Notes: generated by a model not told the origin, from the sequence alone. Shown: positions 45,963-60,757, counted from the stretch's first letter. The stretch: DNA of 64,000 nt from Pseudocercospora fijiensis CIRAD86 (GCF_000340215.1 NW_006921534.1:5138169-5202168); one strand, 5' to 3'. Program-made: numbers and translations.

Positions 45963-48900
45963 TACGCTTCCCTTCTAAAGGCCGCGCCCTCGTAGCCGGT
46001 CTTTGCTCTAATCTTAACCTCTACTACTGCTAACTTAGTAGGTCTAATAAGCCGCTTAGTCCGCGCTAAATTAAACGTACAACTACCGATTATGTAACGA
46101 TATTAAATCTCACTTCTAATATAATACAATGCTTAACTCTAACTGCGCTATCCTTGTATATAATAAAGTAATATATAACTAAGAGAATTAAGGACTATCG
46201 ACTAATTATAATACGAGCGCGTCTTCCCTACTATAATAGGTAGACGTACGAGGTATTATAGTACTACCTCTGTTCTAAGTAATGTCGTACCGAGTTCTTT
46301 GCGTCTACTCTTAAAAGACCTAGAAATATCCGCTCCGAGGGTTGTTCTTATTATTACGAGAGCTATTATTGTTCGTAGTTTCGCTAGCCCTAATTAGTTA
46401 GGTTTAGTAGCCTTTAATTGTTAATCTTATCTTATTTTTTTTAAAAAACACAGTTTATCTAGTTTCTATAGGTAAAGGCTATTATAAGTGTAATAGTTAA
46501 GGTTCGCCCTACTTAAAGGATCAGAAAGATCGAGGAGTAACCTATTATCTACAAGATCGACCCCGGCTAGCTTAGCTCTATAGTTTTGCCCTTAGTTAGT
46601 TAGTCTATTAAACTACTCTATCCTTTAAGCCTTAATGTTTTAACTTAGCCTTAAAGTTTTAATTAAACCCTTAATATAGCTATTCTTTTAACTTAACTAG
46701 TATAGTACGCTTCTGTCCTTAGGCCGTAGTATAGGTAAGGTTATCTTAGTAGGCGTAGCGACAATAGCAAGTAATATTAACAATAGCGGCGCTAGCCGCC
46801 TTAGCGCTAACTTTACCTTGCTTCTAATTTCCTTCTTCGACTAGTAACGCTTCTACTAGCAACGTACTCCGTAATACCGTTACTAATATAGCCGCGCCGG
46901 CTGCGCCGTCGTTATTATTATTATTATCTACGCGCGCGCCGTCCTCGCCGATCGCCTAGGCCTCGAGGCCTTAATAGAATAAAGGATTAAAAGAGGGACC
47001 TAAATACTAAGAAAAGGGCCTTATTGCGTTAGTAAAGACGTAGAACCCTTAAAAGAGTATATAATTAGTCGACGCGTTATAGCGCGCTTATTAACACTCG
47101 GTACGCGTTTACGATAGTAATATAGTCTTATTGTCCTAGTTTGCTAGCCTCTAATTAGTTAGCTAATAGCACCCTAGGGGTAGCATTGTTCCTAGGCGAC
47201 ATTATAGGCCCTTAGCCTTCTTCTTATTCTTTATACTAGTCTAATACTTATCTAACAACTTAGCTATATCCTTAAAGGAGCCTTTAGCTTCCTACGAGTC
47301 CTATTTAGGTAAATAGCCCTACTATCTTAAGAGGTATTCCTTCTTGCCTTACCTAGTCCGGTGCTTTAGAATACGTTCTATAGACTATAGCTCTTCGCTA
47401 TTAGCTAGTATGTCCTCGGATTTAGTAGGTGCTTTATCCCCTTCGCGTAGGTAGTACGGCTTAAGGAGGGATACATAGAAGGTATTATAGATAGTATAAT
47501 AAGGTAGAAGCTATAACTAATAGGCCTATACGGAGGAGCCTTTAACTTCTTAGATACGGAATAGGCTAATATATCTCGGTACGAGCTTAGGCCTTGTTTT
47601 GCCGTTAGGTAACGGGTGTTTGCGGATATAGAGGTTCTTAGTACTTAGTATAACTAGGTCGCCTTGCTTAAAGGTTATTAGCGTATAGTGCTTGTTATAG
47701 TAGGCCTTCTAGTAGGCCTAGGCCTTTGCTAGTTTGTTAGCTATTTTAGCGTAAATTTCTCGCATCTTTTAAACCCTCTTAATAGCCGCTAGTATTTTAG
47801 GGGCTTAACGCGCTTCCCTTTCCTTACGCTCGGCCTCGAGCGGTAGGGGGTCTTATAGTATAGCAGCGTTCTAGCCTATTATAGCTATGTATAGTAACAC
47901 CTTAGTTAATAAGTAGACACTGTTATTATATACGAATTTAGCTAGTTATAGGAGGTTAACCTAGTCGTTAGGGTTCTCGTTAATGTAACTACGTAGGTAC
48001 TGCTATAGGGTAGCATTCTACCTCTCTATTTGGCCGTTAGTCTATAGATAGAAGGCTGTTAATAGCCGATGCTTTAGTCTTAGCTATAGGCATATTTCGC
48101 TCTAATAGTGCGATATTAGTATCGGTCTACGATTAGACACTATCCCCTTAGGGGTCCCCTAATAGGTATAGAAGATATTGTTCTATAGCGCTTCTGCTAT
48201 ATTAATAGTAGTCTAATCTTTCCGCGCCGGGATATATCGAGCGCCTTTAGTAAATCGATCTACTATAACAAGGATAGCATTATACATATCCTTGCTACCC
48301 CTACGCTTAGTAGGAGGAAGGCCTATAATAAAATCTATTATAAGTTCTACGAATAGCTTCCTAGGAACAGGAAGTAAAGACAACTCGCTAAATAGTAGGT
48401 ACTTTAGTGCTTTAATACGCTAGTATACTATATAGGTCTGTACGTATTCTTTTATATACCGCTTACTATTTAGCTAGTAGTATATACGCAATAGTAGCTC
48501 CTGCGACCTCTCTATACTATAGTAACTAGCGAGCTTACTATTATAGTGCCTCTTTAAAAGCTCTTATCTAATCGATTGTTTAGCGGGGATATAGTATCTG
48601 CCCTTAAACTTTAAGTAACCCTTATCGTCGATTGACTAATTATTATTACTCTTACTAGATCGAGTCGCTCGCCTACTTACAAGCCTATTAATACGTTTAA
48701 TAGCAAAGGCGTCCCTCTACTAAGCACGCAATAGCTTATCTATAAACGATTAACTATCCCTATTTGCAAGGTTATTTAATAGTACCCGTACTATCGAACG
48801 AGATACGTATTATATATATCTAATAGCACTAGTAGCCGGAACTACTATAACCTCTTCTATAGTACTGTCGCTATATAGGCTATTACTATAGATAGCAATG

Positions 48901-50117
48901 TCTTTAATCGAGTTATTATAGCTCGAGCGATCTACGTCCTTTCTTTTAACGTATACTAGAAGAACGACAACTCCGCTATAGTATTCGTTGCCGCCGCGGG
49001 GTCCGGAGGTCCGCTTATCCTACGCTTGCTTATTAATAATATAGGCTATAGCAATCTTATACTATAGGGTTAGAAACAAAGAATTGATATATTAGGTCTC
49101 GCTATCGTAATTAGGTCGCCTCGATAGGCTATCGGTAGGGTTACTTACGCCTAGCTAGTATAATATATTAAAATCGAACCTAGCGAGGTAGACGGCCTAT
49201 CTAGCCTATCGACCTATAACCCTAGTAACCTTCGTAATTCTACGGAGGTTGTTATAGTCTGTATAGACCTAGATTATATATTAAGCCCTATCGAGGTAGT
49301 GCCTCTAATACTTAAAGGCCTCGATAATAGCTAGCAACTCTTGCTCGTAGGTCTCGTAACGACGCTCTATATCGATTATCTTTTATAAAAAGAAGGCAAT
49401 CGGGTGCTAATAGGTGTTATTAGCCTATTGTAATATAATAGCTAATATAGCGAACTGTAAAGCGTTAGTCTTAATACGGATCTGCTTACTTAGTATAAAA
49501 TAGTATAATAGGGGGACTTTAGTAAAGCGTTGCTTTAGACCGTTAAAAGCGGCTTACGCTCTGTTAGTCTACTTAAACTCCCTAGTTAGGTTGGCCTTAG
49601 TTTTAGTAAGCTTAGTTAGGGGCATTACGTATCGCGAATAGCTCTTAATAAAGCGGCGATAGAAATTAGCGAAGCTAAGGAACGACTATAGCTCCTTAAT
49701 ACTAGTAGGCGTTAGCTACTTAGTAATAGTCGTAATCCGATTAGGATTAGCCTTAACACCCTCGGTTAATACGAGGAAGCTAAGGAAGGCTACCTCCTTA
49801 GTAGCGAAGGTATATTTAGAAGGCTTGCAATATAGGCTATATATTCTTAGGCAATCGAGCACCTTACGGACTATAGCCTAGTGCTCCGTAATATTAGGTA
49901 AGTATATATAAACTAGGATGTTATCTAGGTAAACTATATAGAGGTAATCTAATAAGCCTAATAGGGCCCGATTAATATAGGACTAGAATATAGTAGGGGT
50001 ATTAGCTAGCCTAAATAGTATAACTAAGTACTTAAAATAGCTATAGCGAGTATAGAAGGCTGTTTTCTATTTATCGCCCTTACGAATGCAGATACGATAG
50101 TACGCATCCTTAATATC
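45765..50117 (-). mobile_element. Gypsy retrotransposon copy A, 5'-truncated, RIP-degraded
   Basis: The copy lies in minus orientation: 3' LTR at 45765-45962, then 3' untranslated region, chromodomain-like piece (about 47290-47420), integrase (about 48000-48560), RNase H and part of RT up to 50117. The right edge is abrupt, at the RT region equivalent to about 56650 of copy C, and abuts the LTR of copy B. Its 4.35 kb length matches the equivalent part of copy C (about 4.32 kb). No open frame survives; CpA/TpG are depleted. Confidence 0.85.
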
Positions 50118-50314
50118 TGTAATAGGGGTTATATTAGCAGGTAGATAGGGTAGTAGTAGGTATAGGTAGTATTCGATAGAGATCTAGGAGGAGAAGGAGG
50201 AAGGCTAGCTAGTTAGCCTAACGCTAAGCGCCAAGCCCTACCTAAGGCACTAAGACCCTAGCTTTACTTGGCCTAGTTATATGCCAATTACGTATAGCCT
50301 CTTTAGCCCTAATA
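50118..50314 (-). repeat. LTR of copy B
   Basis: The LTR is about 197 bp and runs TGTAATAGGGG..CCTAATA. It starts exactly where copy A's RT sequence breaks off. Confidence 0.85.
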
Positions 50315-53300
50315 TATGCTTCTCTTCTAAAGGCCGCGCCCTCGTAGCCTATCTATATTCTACGACCTCTATTGCTACTAACTTAGCAAGTCTAATAAGC
50401 TGCTTAGCCTACGCTAAATTAAACACTTAACTACCTAATTATATAACTATATTAAACCTTACCTTCCGATATAATGTCTAACTCTAACTGCGCTATTCCT
50501 ATATATAACAACCTATAAAGTAATATATATCTATAGGAATTGAGGGCCTTCGACTAATTATAATACGAGCGCGTCTTCCCTACTATAATAGGTAGACGTA
50601 CGAGGTATTGTAGCCCTGCCTCCGTTCTAAGTAATGTCGTACCGAGTTCTTTGCGTCTACTCTTAAAAGACCTAGCAATATCCGCTTCCGAGGGTTTGTC
50701 CGCTTCCGAGGATTATTGTTTTTATTGTTACGAGGACTATTATTTACTATCGTAGTTTTACTAGCCCTAATTAGTTAGGTTTAGTAGCCTTTAATTGTTA
50801 ATCTTATCTTATCTTTCAAAAAACACAGCTCGTCTAGTTTCTATAGGTAAAGGCTATTATAAGTGTAGTATTAGAGGTTCGCCTCGCTTAAAGGGTTAGA
50901 TAGATCGAGGAGTAACCTATTATCCGCAAGATCGACCCTAGCTAGCTTAGCTCTATAGTTTTGCCCTTAGTTAGTCTATTAACTTAATCTTTTAAACCTT
51001 AATATTTTGACTTAGCCTTAAAGTTTTAATCAAACCCTTAATAGGTTTAATCTTTTAACTTAGTTAGTATAGTGCTTTAGGCTCGTAGTGTAGGTAAGGT
51101 TAATAATAGCAGCAAGCAGGTAATGTTAATAATAGCGGCGCTAGCCGTCTTAGCGCCGACTTTACCTTGCCTCTAATTTCTTTCTTTAACTAACAATAAC
51201 TCGGCAATACCGTTACTAATATAGACGTGTCTTCCCTTCTTTAAGCAGCAATATACACTCCGCAATACTGTTACCGATATAGCCGTACCGGCCGCCGGCA
51301 CACTGCTAGCTCGTAGTGCGATACTATTATCTTCGTTACTGTTATTCGCACGCGTACGCGTATCGCCCTTGTCGGTTATTTAGGCCTTAAGGCCTCGGTA
51401 GAATAAAGGAATAAAAGGGGGCGCCGAGAGAAGGGTCCTATAGGGTACGCTAGTAAAGAGGTAGATTCTATAGTAGTATAGTCTTATTGTCCCTTATTAC
51501 TAACAATTGCTTGCCTCTAATTAGTTAGCTAATAGCACCCCGGGGGTAGTATTATTCCTAGGCGACATTATAGGTCCTTAGCCTTCTTCTTATTCTTTAT
51601 ACTAGTCTAATACTCGTCTAGCAACTTAATTATATCCTTAAACGAGTCTTTAGCCTCCTACGAGTCCTATTTAGGTAAATAGCCTTGCTATCTTAGCAGG
51701 TACTCCTTCTTGCCTTGCCTAGTCCGGTGCTTTAGAATGCGTTCTATAGACTATAGCTCTTTACTATTAGCTAAGACTTCTTCTAACTTAGTAGGCGCTT
51801 TATTACCTTCGCGCTAGTAGTATAGTTTAAGAAGGGAGATATAGAAGGTATTATAGATAGTATAATAAGGTAGAAGCTATAACTAGTAGGCCTATATGCC
51901 CTTAGCCTCTCGGATGCGGAATAGGCTAATGTATCTTAGTACGAGCTTAGGCCTTGTTTTGCTATTAGGCGACGGGTATTTGCGGATACGGAGGTTCTTA
52001 GTGCTTAATATAACTATATCGCCTTGTTTAAAGGTTATTAGCATATAGTGTTTGTTATAGTAGGCCTTCTAATAGGCCTAGGCCTTTGCTAGTTTGTTAG
52101 CTATCTTAGCGTAAATCTCTCGCATCTTTTAAACTCTCTTAATAGCCGCTAGTGTTTTAGGGGCTTAACGTTTAGGGGCTTAACGCGCTTCCCTTTCCTT
52201 ACGCTCGGCCTCGAGCGAAGTAAATAGGTCTTATAGCAAGGCAGCGTTTTAGCCTATTATAGCTATATATAGTAAAACCTTAGTTAATAAATATACGCTA
52301 TTATTATATACAAATTCGGCCGGTTATAGGAGGTCGACCTATCTGTTAGAGTCCTTATTAATATAGCTGCGTAGGTACTGCTATAGGGTAGTATTCTGCC
52401 TCTCGGTTTAGTTATCTGTCTATAGATAGAAGGCTATAGATAGCCGATACTTAAGTCTTAGCTATAGGCATATCTTACTCTAATAGTAAGATATAAATGT
52501 CGACCCTCGGTCGGAGACTATCCCTTTAGGGGTCCCTTAATAGGTACAGAAGATGTTGTTCTATAGCGCTTCTACTATATTAATAGTAGTCCAATCTTTC
52601 CGCGCCGGGATATATCGAGCGCCCTTAGTAAACCGGTCTATAACGACTAGGATAGCGTTAAAGATATCTTTGCTCCCTTTTCGCTTAGTAGGGGGAAGAC
52701 CTATAATAAAATCTATTATAAGCTCTATAAATAGCTTGTAAGGGATTAGTAATAAGGACAACTCGCTAAAAGGCTAATGCTTTAGTGCCTTAATACGTTA
52801 ATATACGGCATACGTATTTACGTAGTCCTTTATATCCCGCTTACTATTTAGCTAGTAGTATATACGTAATAGTAGCTCGTGCGACCTCTCTATACTATAG
52901 TAACCGGCAAGCTTACTATTATAGTATCGCTTAAGAAGTTCTTATCTAATCGATTGTTTAGCGGGGACATAGTATCTACCCTTAAACTTTAAGTAACCCT
53001 TGTCGTCGATCGACTAATTATTACTCTTACTAGATCGAGTCTTTCGCCTACTTATAAGCTTGTCGATACGTTTAGTAGCAAAGGCGTCCCTCTGCTAAGT
53101 ATATAACAGCTTATCTATAAACGATTAACTATCCCTATTCGTAAGGTTATTTAATAGTACCCTCGCTATTAAACGAGGTACGCATTATATATATCTAATA
53201 GTACTAGTAGCCGGATTAACTATAGTAGTGCTTTAATCGCTATTACTATATATAGCGATATCGACTAGGGAGTTATTATAACTTCTTCTATCTATATCCT

Positions 53301-53850
53301 TAGCCCTTACCTTAATACGTACTATTAATATAGCAAGAGCATTAATATACTTTAAGCCGTCGCGGAGTCCGGTAAGCCGCTTATCCTACGCTTGCTTATT
53401 AACAATATAGGCTATAGCAATCTTATACTATAGGGTTGGAAACAAAGAATTAATGTATTAGGTCTCGCTATCGTAATTAGGTCGCCTCGATAGGCTATTA
53501 GTAGGGTTGCTTACGCCTAGCCGATATAATATATTAAAATCGAACCTAGCGAGGTAGACGGCCTATCTAGCCTATCGACCTATAACCCTAGTAACCTTAG
53601 TAATGCTACGGAGGTTGTTATAGTCTATATAGACCTATATTATATATTAGGCCCTATCGAGGTAGTGTCTCTAGTACTTAAAGGCCTCGATAATAGCTAA
53701 GAGCTCTTGCTCGTAGGTCTCGTAGCGACGTTCTATATCGATTATCTTTTGTAAGAAGAAGGCAATTAGGTGCTAGTAATAGTCTTTATCCGATTGTTAG
53801 GATATAATAGCTAATATAGCGAACTAGGAAGCGTTAGTCTTAATACGGAT
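50118..53850 (-). mobile_element. Gypsy retrotransposon copy B, 5'-truncated, RIP-degraded
   Basis: This copy has the same family and orientation as copy A: 3' LTR at 50118-50314, chromodomain-like piece (about 51660-51790), integrase (about 52350-52950) and RNase H to 53850. The best surviving frame is an integrase core fragment on the minus strand at 52561-52761 (IIDFIIGLPP, VVIDRFTKGARYIPAR). The right edge stops at the RNase H region equivalent to about 57283 of copy C, immediately before the 5' LTR of copy C. Confidence 0.85.
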
Positions 53851-53853
53851 TAG

Positions 53854-54049
53854 TGTTAGGGCTAAAGAGGCTACACGTAATTAGCATATAATTAGGCCGA
53901 GTGAAGCTAGGGTCTTAGTGCCTTAGGTAGGGCTTAGCACTTAGCAATAGGCTAACTTGCCTGCCTTCCTCCCTCTCCTCCTAGTTCCTTATCGAATACT
54001 ACTCGTACCTACTACTACCCTATCTACCTGCTAATATACCCTTCTTATA
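53854..54049 (+). repeat. 5' LTR of copy C
   Basis: The LTR is 196 bp and starts TGTTAGGGCTAAAG; it ends CTTCTTATA, where the last TA is probably an ancestral CA. Confidence 0.88.
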
Positions 54050-55690
54050 TAGTATTCGATCTACCCTTTAAGGGCAGTAGCTAGATAGTCCTTATTTCAA
54101 GCTTTTAGCGGTATAGCTACGAAAACCGATTTAACTATATTACGCCCGAAGAACGGGACCTATACGTACTATTCTATTAAAAATAACCGTACTAATTATT
54201 AAGCAAGGCCTTCTATACGGCCTATTACACTAAATTAATCGCACTAAGCCGATATCTACTAATTCCGCTATATCCGTATCTTAGGGGCCTATAATATATT
54301 ATCGGTGCTATCCCTTATTGCAATAGCCGGCTTATTACGAAGCAATAACAACCGCGGCGCCGCTAGCAGCGCTAGTAACAACAACGCTAGTAGTATAGTG
54401 CCTGCTAAAGTGCCTACTAAAGTGCCTCCTACTAAGGTGCCTGCTAAAGAGCCTGCTACTAGGCCTGCCGAAGAACCTATAGTTCTAGGTAACGACCTAG
54501 AGTTGCCTATTAACGACATACTTAACAACATTGTTAATCGACGATATAGCTAACTAGCCTTTAGCCCCTAGCTAGTAGCGAGACTTTAAGAAGCTACCTA
54601 AAATAGGCTCGCTACTCTACGTTAAGAACAATAGCTAAAGGACAACCTCCTCGAAATTCGCCGGCTTTAGGAGGCCCTAACAACTAATACTAAGCCGATA
54701 GTAGGGCCTTCCTTACTATTAGTCCTAGTCTAGAAGAAGGATACTAAACTTAAGGACTATACCGTGTTTAATAGCTCTAGTCGAAAGCAGTATAACGACT
54801 ATATTCGTAACTGTAAACTCAACTAGCGTAATATACTAAGAGCGCTACTAGACGACTACTCCTTAGTCGTATACGCTATATAGTATATTAATAGCGACCT
54901 AAAGCGCATATAGGATAACTATTTCGACTCCCTCGACGACTAGACCGCTGTTTAATAGCAGGACTACAAGACTATTATGCTAAATACCCTTAGCAACCCT
55001 ATATTACGCTAGTAGTACGCCTAAGACTAATACCTACGTGCTAAACAAAAGTCCGACTAAACCTCTCGATCCTTCGAGGCCTATCTAAAGACCCTTAAGG
55101 ACGATTTGCTACCTAAGACCGACTCTATCTAGATATCCGAAATACGCTCTAAATTGCGATAGGAATTAGTCCTTAAATTAGACCGCCGCCGTATATTTGA
55201 ATAGGCTAACCTAATACGCATTCAATTTATAGTCGAGATAGAAACAGCTAAACGAGCTGTCTAGCTCTAGCAACGACTAGAATCAAGGATCCGACCTGCT
55301 AGCAACCGTAGCAACCGTAGCCGCGGAGGAAACTAAGGTTCCTACTAAGACAACAATACTAACAATAGGAATAGTAACGATCGTAGAAGAGGCCGTAGCC
55401 GGCGGCTATATAGAGGAGGCCGTAATAGGGGCCGTAGAAGGGGCTCGTATCCTTATAACGCTAACCGCTTAACTAATAACAATAGCTACAGCAGTCTACT
55501 AACCGGATTGAAGTGCTTTAATTGTAATAGCACTAGCTATCTACTAGGCTAATGCGATAAACCTAAGGACTAGGCCTGAATTAACCGTACTTCCGCTAAA
55601 TACCGAAAGCACCTCTTAGCGGCTAACGCTACCTCTATAGGCTAACCTTCGAAAAAAGAATAAGCGCCGCACTAACTGTTAGCCTTATAC
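54050..55690 (+). pseudogene. gag remnant of copy C
   Basis: Broken frames cover the gag region. A short uninterrupted stretch (54305-54553) encodes Lys-Val-Pro/Glu-Pro repeats. Near 55514-55557 a zinc-knuckle pattern C-x2-C-x4-Y-x4-C is visible, with Tyr in place of His and a stop within, both explained by C-to-T change. No primer-binding site could be recognised after the LTR. Confidence 0.65.
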
Positions 55691-55699
55691 GGCGTAAGA

Positions 55700-57720
55700 C
55701 TATCGACATTGTGCTAGCTATTATACGTACCTATCTCGTATCGGACATGTATAGAACTAACTATAAGACTAAGGTTATACTAGATCTAGGAAATTCAGTT
55801 AGTGCCCTTATTAGCTATCGCCTAGCTAAGCAATTAGACCTTCGACAACTGCCTAGGACTAACCTGCTAACCCTTGCTTGGTTTAATAACGCTCGGCACT
55901 TAACCTACAGAGCCTACTATATCTATATAGCCCTAAGAGACGACCTCGGCAATAAGCGCCTGCTAAACTTTACTACCTACGCAGTAGATATAGACAGCCT
56001 CCTATCTAATATTGTTATTAGCAACCCTGTTCTTAAGTACTACGCTATAGCTATAGACTTAGGCATTTAGAAGTAGCGATTTAGAATCGCTAGGAAAGAG
56101 GACATTAAATACATTAATATTAGCGAGTACCCTAACGATATTAGGGTCCTGTTTATTAGCAACCTAATACTAGCCTCCGCCTTAGCTAATCCGACTACCG
56201 ATTTGCTCGGTAGTAATAACGATAAACCTATGCCCCCTAATAATCCTAATTAGCTTGCTCGTATACTAGAGCCTATCCGAGAGACCTATATTAATATGTT
56301 TAAATACTACCTAGTATCGACATTGCCTATATTTAAAGAGACGGATTATAAGATTAATATTATAGAGGGCAAGGAGGTTCCTTTTAGTCCCCTCTATAAC
56401 CTTAGTAAACGAGAGCTTGCTATACTACGTAAGTACCTAGAGGAAAACCTAGCTAATAGCCGCATTCGGTATAGTAACAGCCCCGCTAGTGTACCTATCC
56501 TATTCGTACTAAGGAAGGATAGTAGCCTACGTTTATACGTTAATTACCGTAGACTTAATACTATTACTATTAAAGACCGCTGTCTACTTCTACTTATTAA
56601 TAAGACCCTCGATCGCCTTTCTAGCGCCTGTTTCTATACTATATTAGACATTAAGGATGCGTACTATCGTATCCGCATTCGCAAGGGCGATGAATAGAAA
56701 ACAGCCTTCTATATCCGCTATAGCTATTTCGAATACTTAGTTATACTATTTAGCCTAGCTAATGCCCCTATAACATTCTAGTCCTATATCAATCGGGCCC
56801 TTTTAGGCCTATTAGATTACCTCTATATAGTCTACCTAGATAATATCCTAGTTTATACCTATTTACCTAATATTGCAGAATACTAGGCTATAGTACGCAA
56901 GGTCCTCGACCGCCTACGAGCCTATAGCCTATATTATAAACCTTCTAAATGCACCTTTGCTACTAAAGAGGTGTCCTTCCTTAGCTTCCTCGTATTAACC
57001 GATAGTGTTAAGGCTAATCCTAACCGGATTAAGACTATTACTAAGTAGCTAATACCTACTAGTATTAAGGAACTTTAGTCGTTCCTCGGCTTCGCTAATT
57101 TCTATCGTCGCTTTATTAAAGGCTATTCGAGGCATGTAATGCCGCTTACTAAGCTTACTAAGACTAAGGCAAACCCTTCTAGAGAGTTTAAATAGACTAA
57201 CAGAGTATAAGCCGCTTTTAACGGTCTAAAGCAACGCTTTACTAAAGTCCCCCTATTGCAATATTTTATACTAAGTAAGTAGATCCGTATTAAGACTAAC
57301 GCTTTATAGTTCGCTATATCAGCTATTATATTACAATAGGCTAATAATACCTACTAGCACCTAATTGCCTTCTTCTCGAGAAAGATAATTAACGCTAAGC
57401 GTCGCTACGAGACTTACGAGCAAGAATTACTAGCTATTATCGAGGCCTTTAAGTATTAGAGGCACTACCTCGATAGGGCCTAATATGCGATTTAGGTCTA
57501 TACGGACTATAACAACCTCCGTAGCATTACTAAGGTTACTAGGGTTATAGGTCGATAGGCTAGATAGGCCGTCTACCTCGCTAGGTTTGATTTTAATATA
57601 TTATATCGGCTAGGCGTAAGCAACCCTGCTAATAGCCTATCGAGGCGACCTAATTACGATAGCGAGACCTAGCACATTAATTCTTTGTTTCTAACCCTAT
57701 AGTATAAGATTGCTATAGAC
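55700..57720 (+). pseudogene. Protease, reverse transcriptase and RNase H remnant of copy C
   Basis: A protease-like frame (55711-56070) contains VILDLGNSVSALIS where an aspartic-protease DSGA motif is expected. RT follows (about 56290-57180): LRLYVNYRRLNTITIKDRC, ILDIKDAYYRIRI, and YLDNILVYT (about 56833-56859), where the catalytic YLDD has become YLDN. RNase H (about 57190-57660) shows TNAL in place of TDAS, AFFSRK and RYETYEQELLAI. Stops are TAG or TAA, largely at Trp/Gln positions. Confidence 0.82.
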
Positions 57721-58019
57721 CTTGCCGTAAAGCAAGCGTAGGATAAGCGGACTTCCGGACCCCGCGGCGGCAACAAATACTATAGCGGAGTTGTCGTTCT
57801 TCTAGTATACGTTAAAAGAAAGGACGTAGATCGCTCGAGCTATAATAACTCGATTAAGGATATTGCTATCTATAGTAATAGTCTATATAGCGACAGCACT
57901 ATAGAAGAGGTTATAGTAGTTCCGGCTGCTAGTACTATTAGATATATATAATACGTACCTCGTTCGATAGCGAGGGTGCTATTAAATAACCTTGCAAATA
58001 GGGACGGTTAATTGTTTAT

Positions 58020-59540
58020 AGATAAGCTATTACGTACTTAGTAGAGAGACGCCTTTGCTACTAAACGTATCGATAAGCTTATAAGTAGACGAAAGACTCG
58101 ATCTAGTAAGAGTAACAACTAGTCGATCGACGATAAGGGTTACTTAAAGTTTAAGGGCAGATACTATATCCCCGCTAAACAATCGATTAGGCAAGAACTT
58201 TTAAAGAGGCACTATAATAGTAAGCTCGCTAGTTACTATAGTATAGAGAGGTCGTACGAGTTACTATCGCGTACATACTACTAGCTAAATAGTAAGCGGT
58301 ATATAAAGGAATATATACAGACCTGTATAGTATACTAGCGAGTTAAAGTACCTAAGCACTTACTATTCGGGGAGTTGTCTTTACTTCCTGTCCTAAAGAA
58401 ACTATTTGTAGAGCTTATAATAGACTTTATTATAGGCCTTCCTCCCGCTAAGCGTAGAGGCAGCAAGGACGTATACGATACTATCCTTATTATAGTAGAT
58501 CGGTTTACTAAAGGCGCTCGTTATATCCCTGCTCGGAAGGATTAGACTTCTATTAATATAGCAGAAGCGCTATAGAACAACATCTTCTATACCTATTAGG
58601 GAACCCCTAAGGGGATAGTTTCTAACTAAGGCTCGACATTTACATCTCACTATTAGAGTAAGATATGCCTATAGCTAAGACTTAAGCATCGGCTATCTAT
58701 AGCCTTCTATCTATAGATAGATAGCTAAACCGAGAGGCAGAATACTACCCTATAGCAGTACCTACGTAGTTATATTAACGAGAACCCTAACGACTAGGTT
58801 AACCTCCTATAGCTAGCTGAATTCGTATATAATAACAGCGTCCACTTATTAACTAAGGTGTTACTATATATAGCTATAATAGGCTAAAACGCTGCTATAC
58901 TATAAGACGCCCTATCGCTCGAGGCCGAGCGTAAGGAAAGGGAAGCGGGTTAACCTAAGATACTAGCGGCTATTAAGAGGGTTTAAAAGATACGAGAAAT
59001 CTATGCTAAGATAGCTAAGAAGCTAACAAAGGCTTAAGAGTACTAAAAGACCTACTACGATAAGCGTTACATACTAATAACCTTCAAGTAAGGCGATATA
59101 GTTATACTTAGTATAAAGAACCTCCGTATCCGCAAACACCTATTACCCGATAGCAAAACACGCCCTAAACTAGCACTACGGTTTATTAGCCTATTCCGAA
59201 TCCGAGAACCGAAGGGCAATAGCTAGGCCTATTAGTTATAGCTCCTACTATACTATACTATCTATAATACCTTCTATATCTCCCTCCTTAAACTATACTA
59301 CTACCGCGGAGACTCTAATAAAGGAGCCCCTGCTAAATATAAAGAAATACTAGACGACGGTAAAGAGCTATAGTCTATAGAACGTATCCTAAAGTACCGA
59401 ACTAGGCAGGGCAAGAAGGAATACCTATTAAGGTAGTAAGGCTATTTACCCGAATAGGACTCGTAGGAGACTAAAGACTCCTTCGAGGATATAGCCGAGT
59501 TGTTAGACGAGTATTAGGCTAGCATAAAGGACAAGAAGAA
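58020..59540 (+). pseudogene. Integrase and chromodomain remnant of copy C
   Basis: The integrase shows the core IIDFIIGLPPAKR, IIVDRFTKGARYIPAR, then a changed second acidic site (SN instead of SD before the stop in the G-S-TFTS segment), and TERQN. The chromodomain lies at about 59370-59490 (SIERILKYRTRQGKKEYLL, then two stops where Lys/Trp residues are expected, GYLPE and DS). All frames are interrupted. Confidence 0.8.
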
Positions 59541-60757
59541 GGCTAAAAGCTCGTAATATTACTAAGGCTTAGGATTAATGCTACCCCCGGGGTAACATTC
59601 GCTAACTAATTAGAGACCGGCAAACCGGGACAATAAGACTATACTAGGCGCGCTACGACGCGTCAATTAATTAGTTACCGCTCTTTTAAGGATCCTACCT
59701 CTTATTTATTTATTCTACGGAGCCTCGGAGCCTAGGCAATCGGCGATACGCGCGCGCGTAGGCGAATAGTGTTAGTAATAATAATAGTAACGACGGCGTT
59801 ACGCTTATACTAAGGGGCGACACGGCCGGTGCGGCTATATTAGTAATAGTGTTGCGGAGTATATTAATAGTTAAAGAAGGAAATCGGAAGCAAGGTAAAG
59901 TTAGCGCTAAGACGACTAGCGCCGCTATTATTAATATTACCTACTCGCTAACATTGCCAACCTTACCTATTATTGCTACTATACCTATAAAACAACCTTA
60001 CCTATACTACGGCCTAAGGCCGGAAGCGTACTACACTAATCAAATTAAAAGAATAGCTATATTAAAGGTTTGATTAAAACTTTAAGGCTAAGTTAAAATA
60101 TTGAGGCTTAAAAAGATTAAGTAGCTTAATAGACTAACTAACTAAGGGCAAAACTATAGAGCTAAGCTAGCCGGGGTCGATCTTGCGGATAATAGGTTAC
60201 TCCTCGATCTTTCTAACCCTTTAAGCGAGGCGAACCTTAACTACTATACTTATAATAGCCTTTATCTATAGAAACCAGACGAGCTGTATTTTTTCTAAAA
60301 AGATAAGATAAGATTAACAATTAAAGGCTGCTAAACCTAACTAATTAGGGCTAGCGAAACTACGAATAATAATAGCCCTCGTAATAATAAGAACAACCCT
60401 CGGAAGCGGATATAGCTAGGTCTTTTAGAGTAGACGCAAAGAACTCGGAACGATATTACTTAGAACAGAGGCAGTACTGCAATACCTCGTACGCCTACCT
60501 ATTATAGTAGGGAAGGCGCGCTCGTATTATAATTAGTCGATAGTCCTTAATTCTCGTAGTTATATATTACTTTATTATATATAAGGATAGCGCAGTTAGA
60601 GTTGGACATTGTATTAGAAGTAAGGTTTGACATATTTATATAATTAGGTAGTTATGCGTTTAATTTAGCGCGGACTAAGCGGCTTATTAGACCTACTAAG
60701 TTAGTAGCAATAGAGGTCGAGATTGGAATATAGATAGGCTACGAGGGCGCGGCCTTT

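Noticed and set aside
54289..54531. Minus-strand frame of 80 residues in copy C
   Set aside because: It is antisense to the gag repeat region and is Leu/Gly/Ala-rich low complexity.
59849..60073. Plus-strand frame of 74 residues near the 3' LTR of copy C
   Set aside because: It lies in the 3' untranslated part of a RIP-altered element; homologous DNA in copies A and B is not open.
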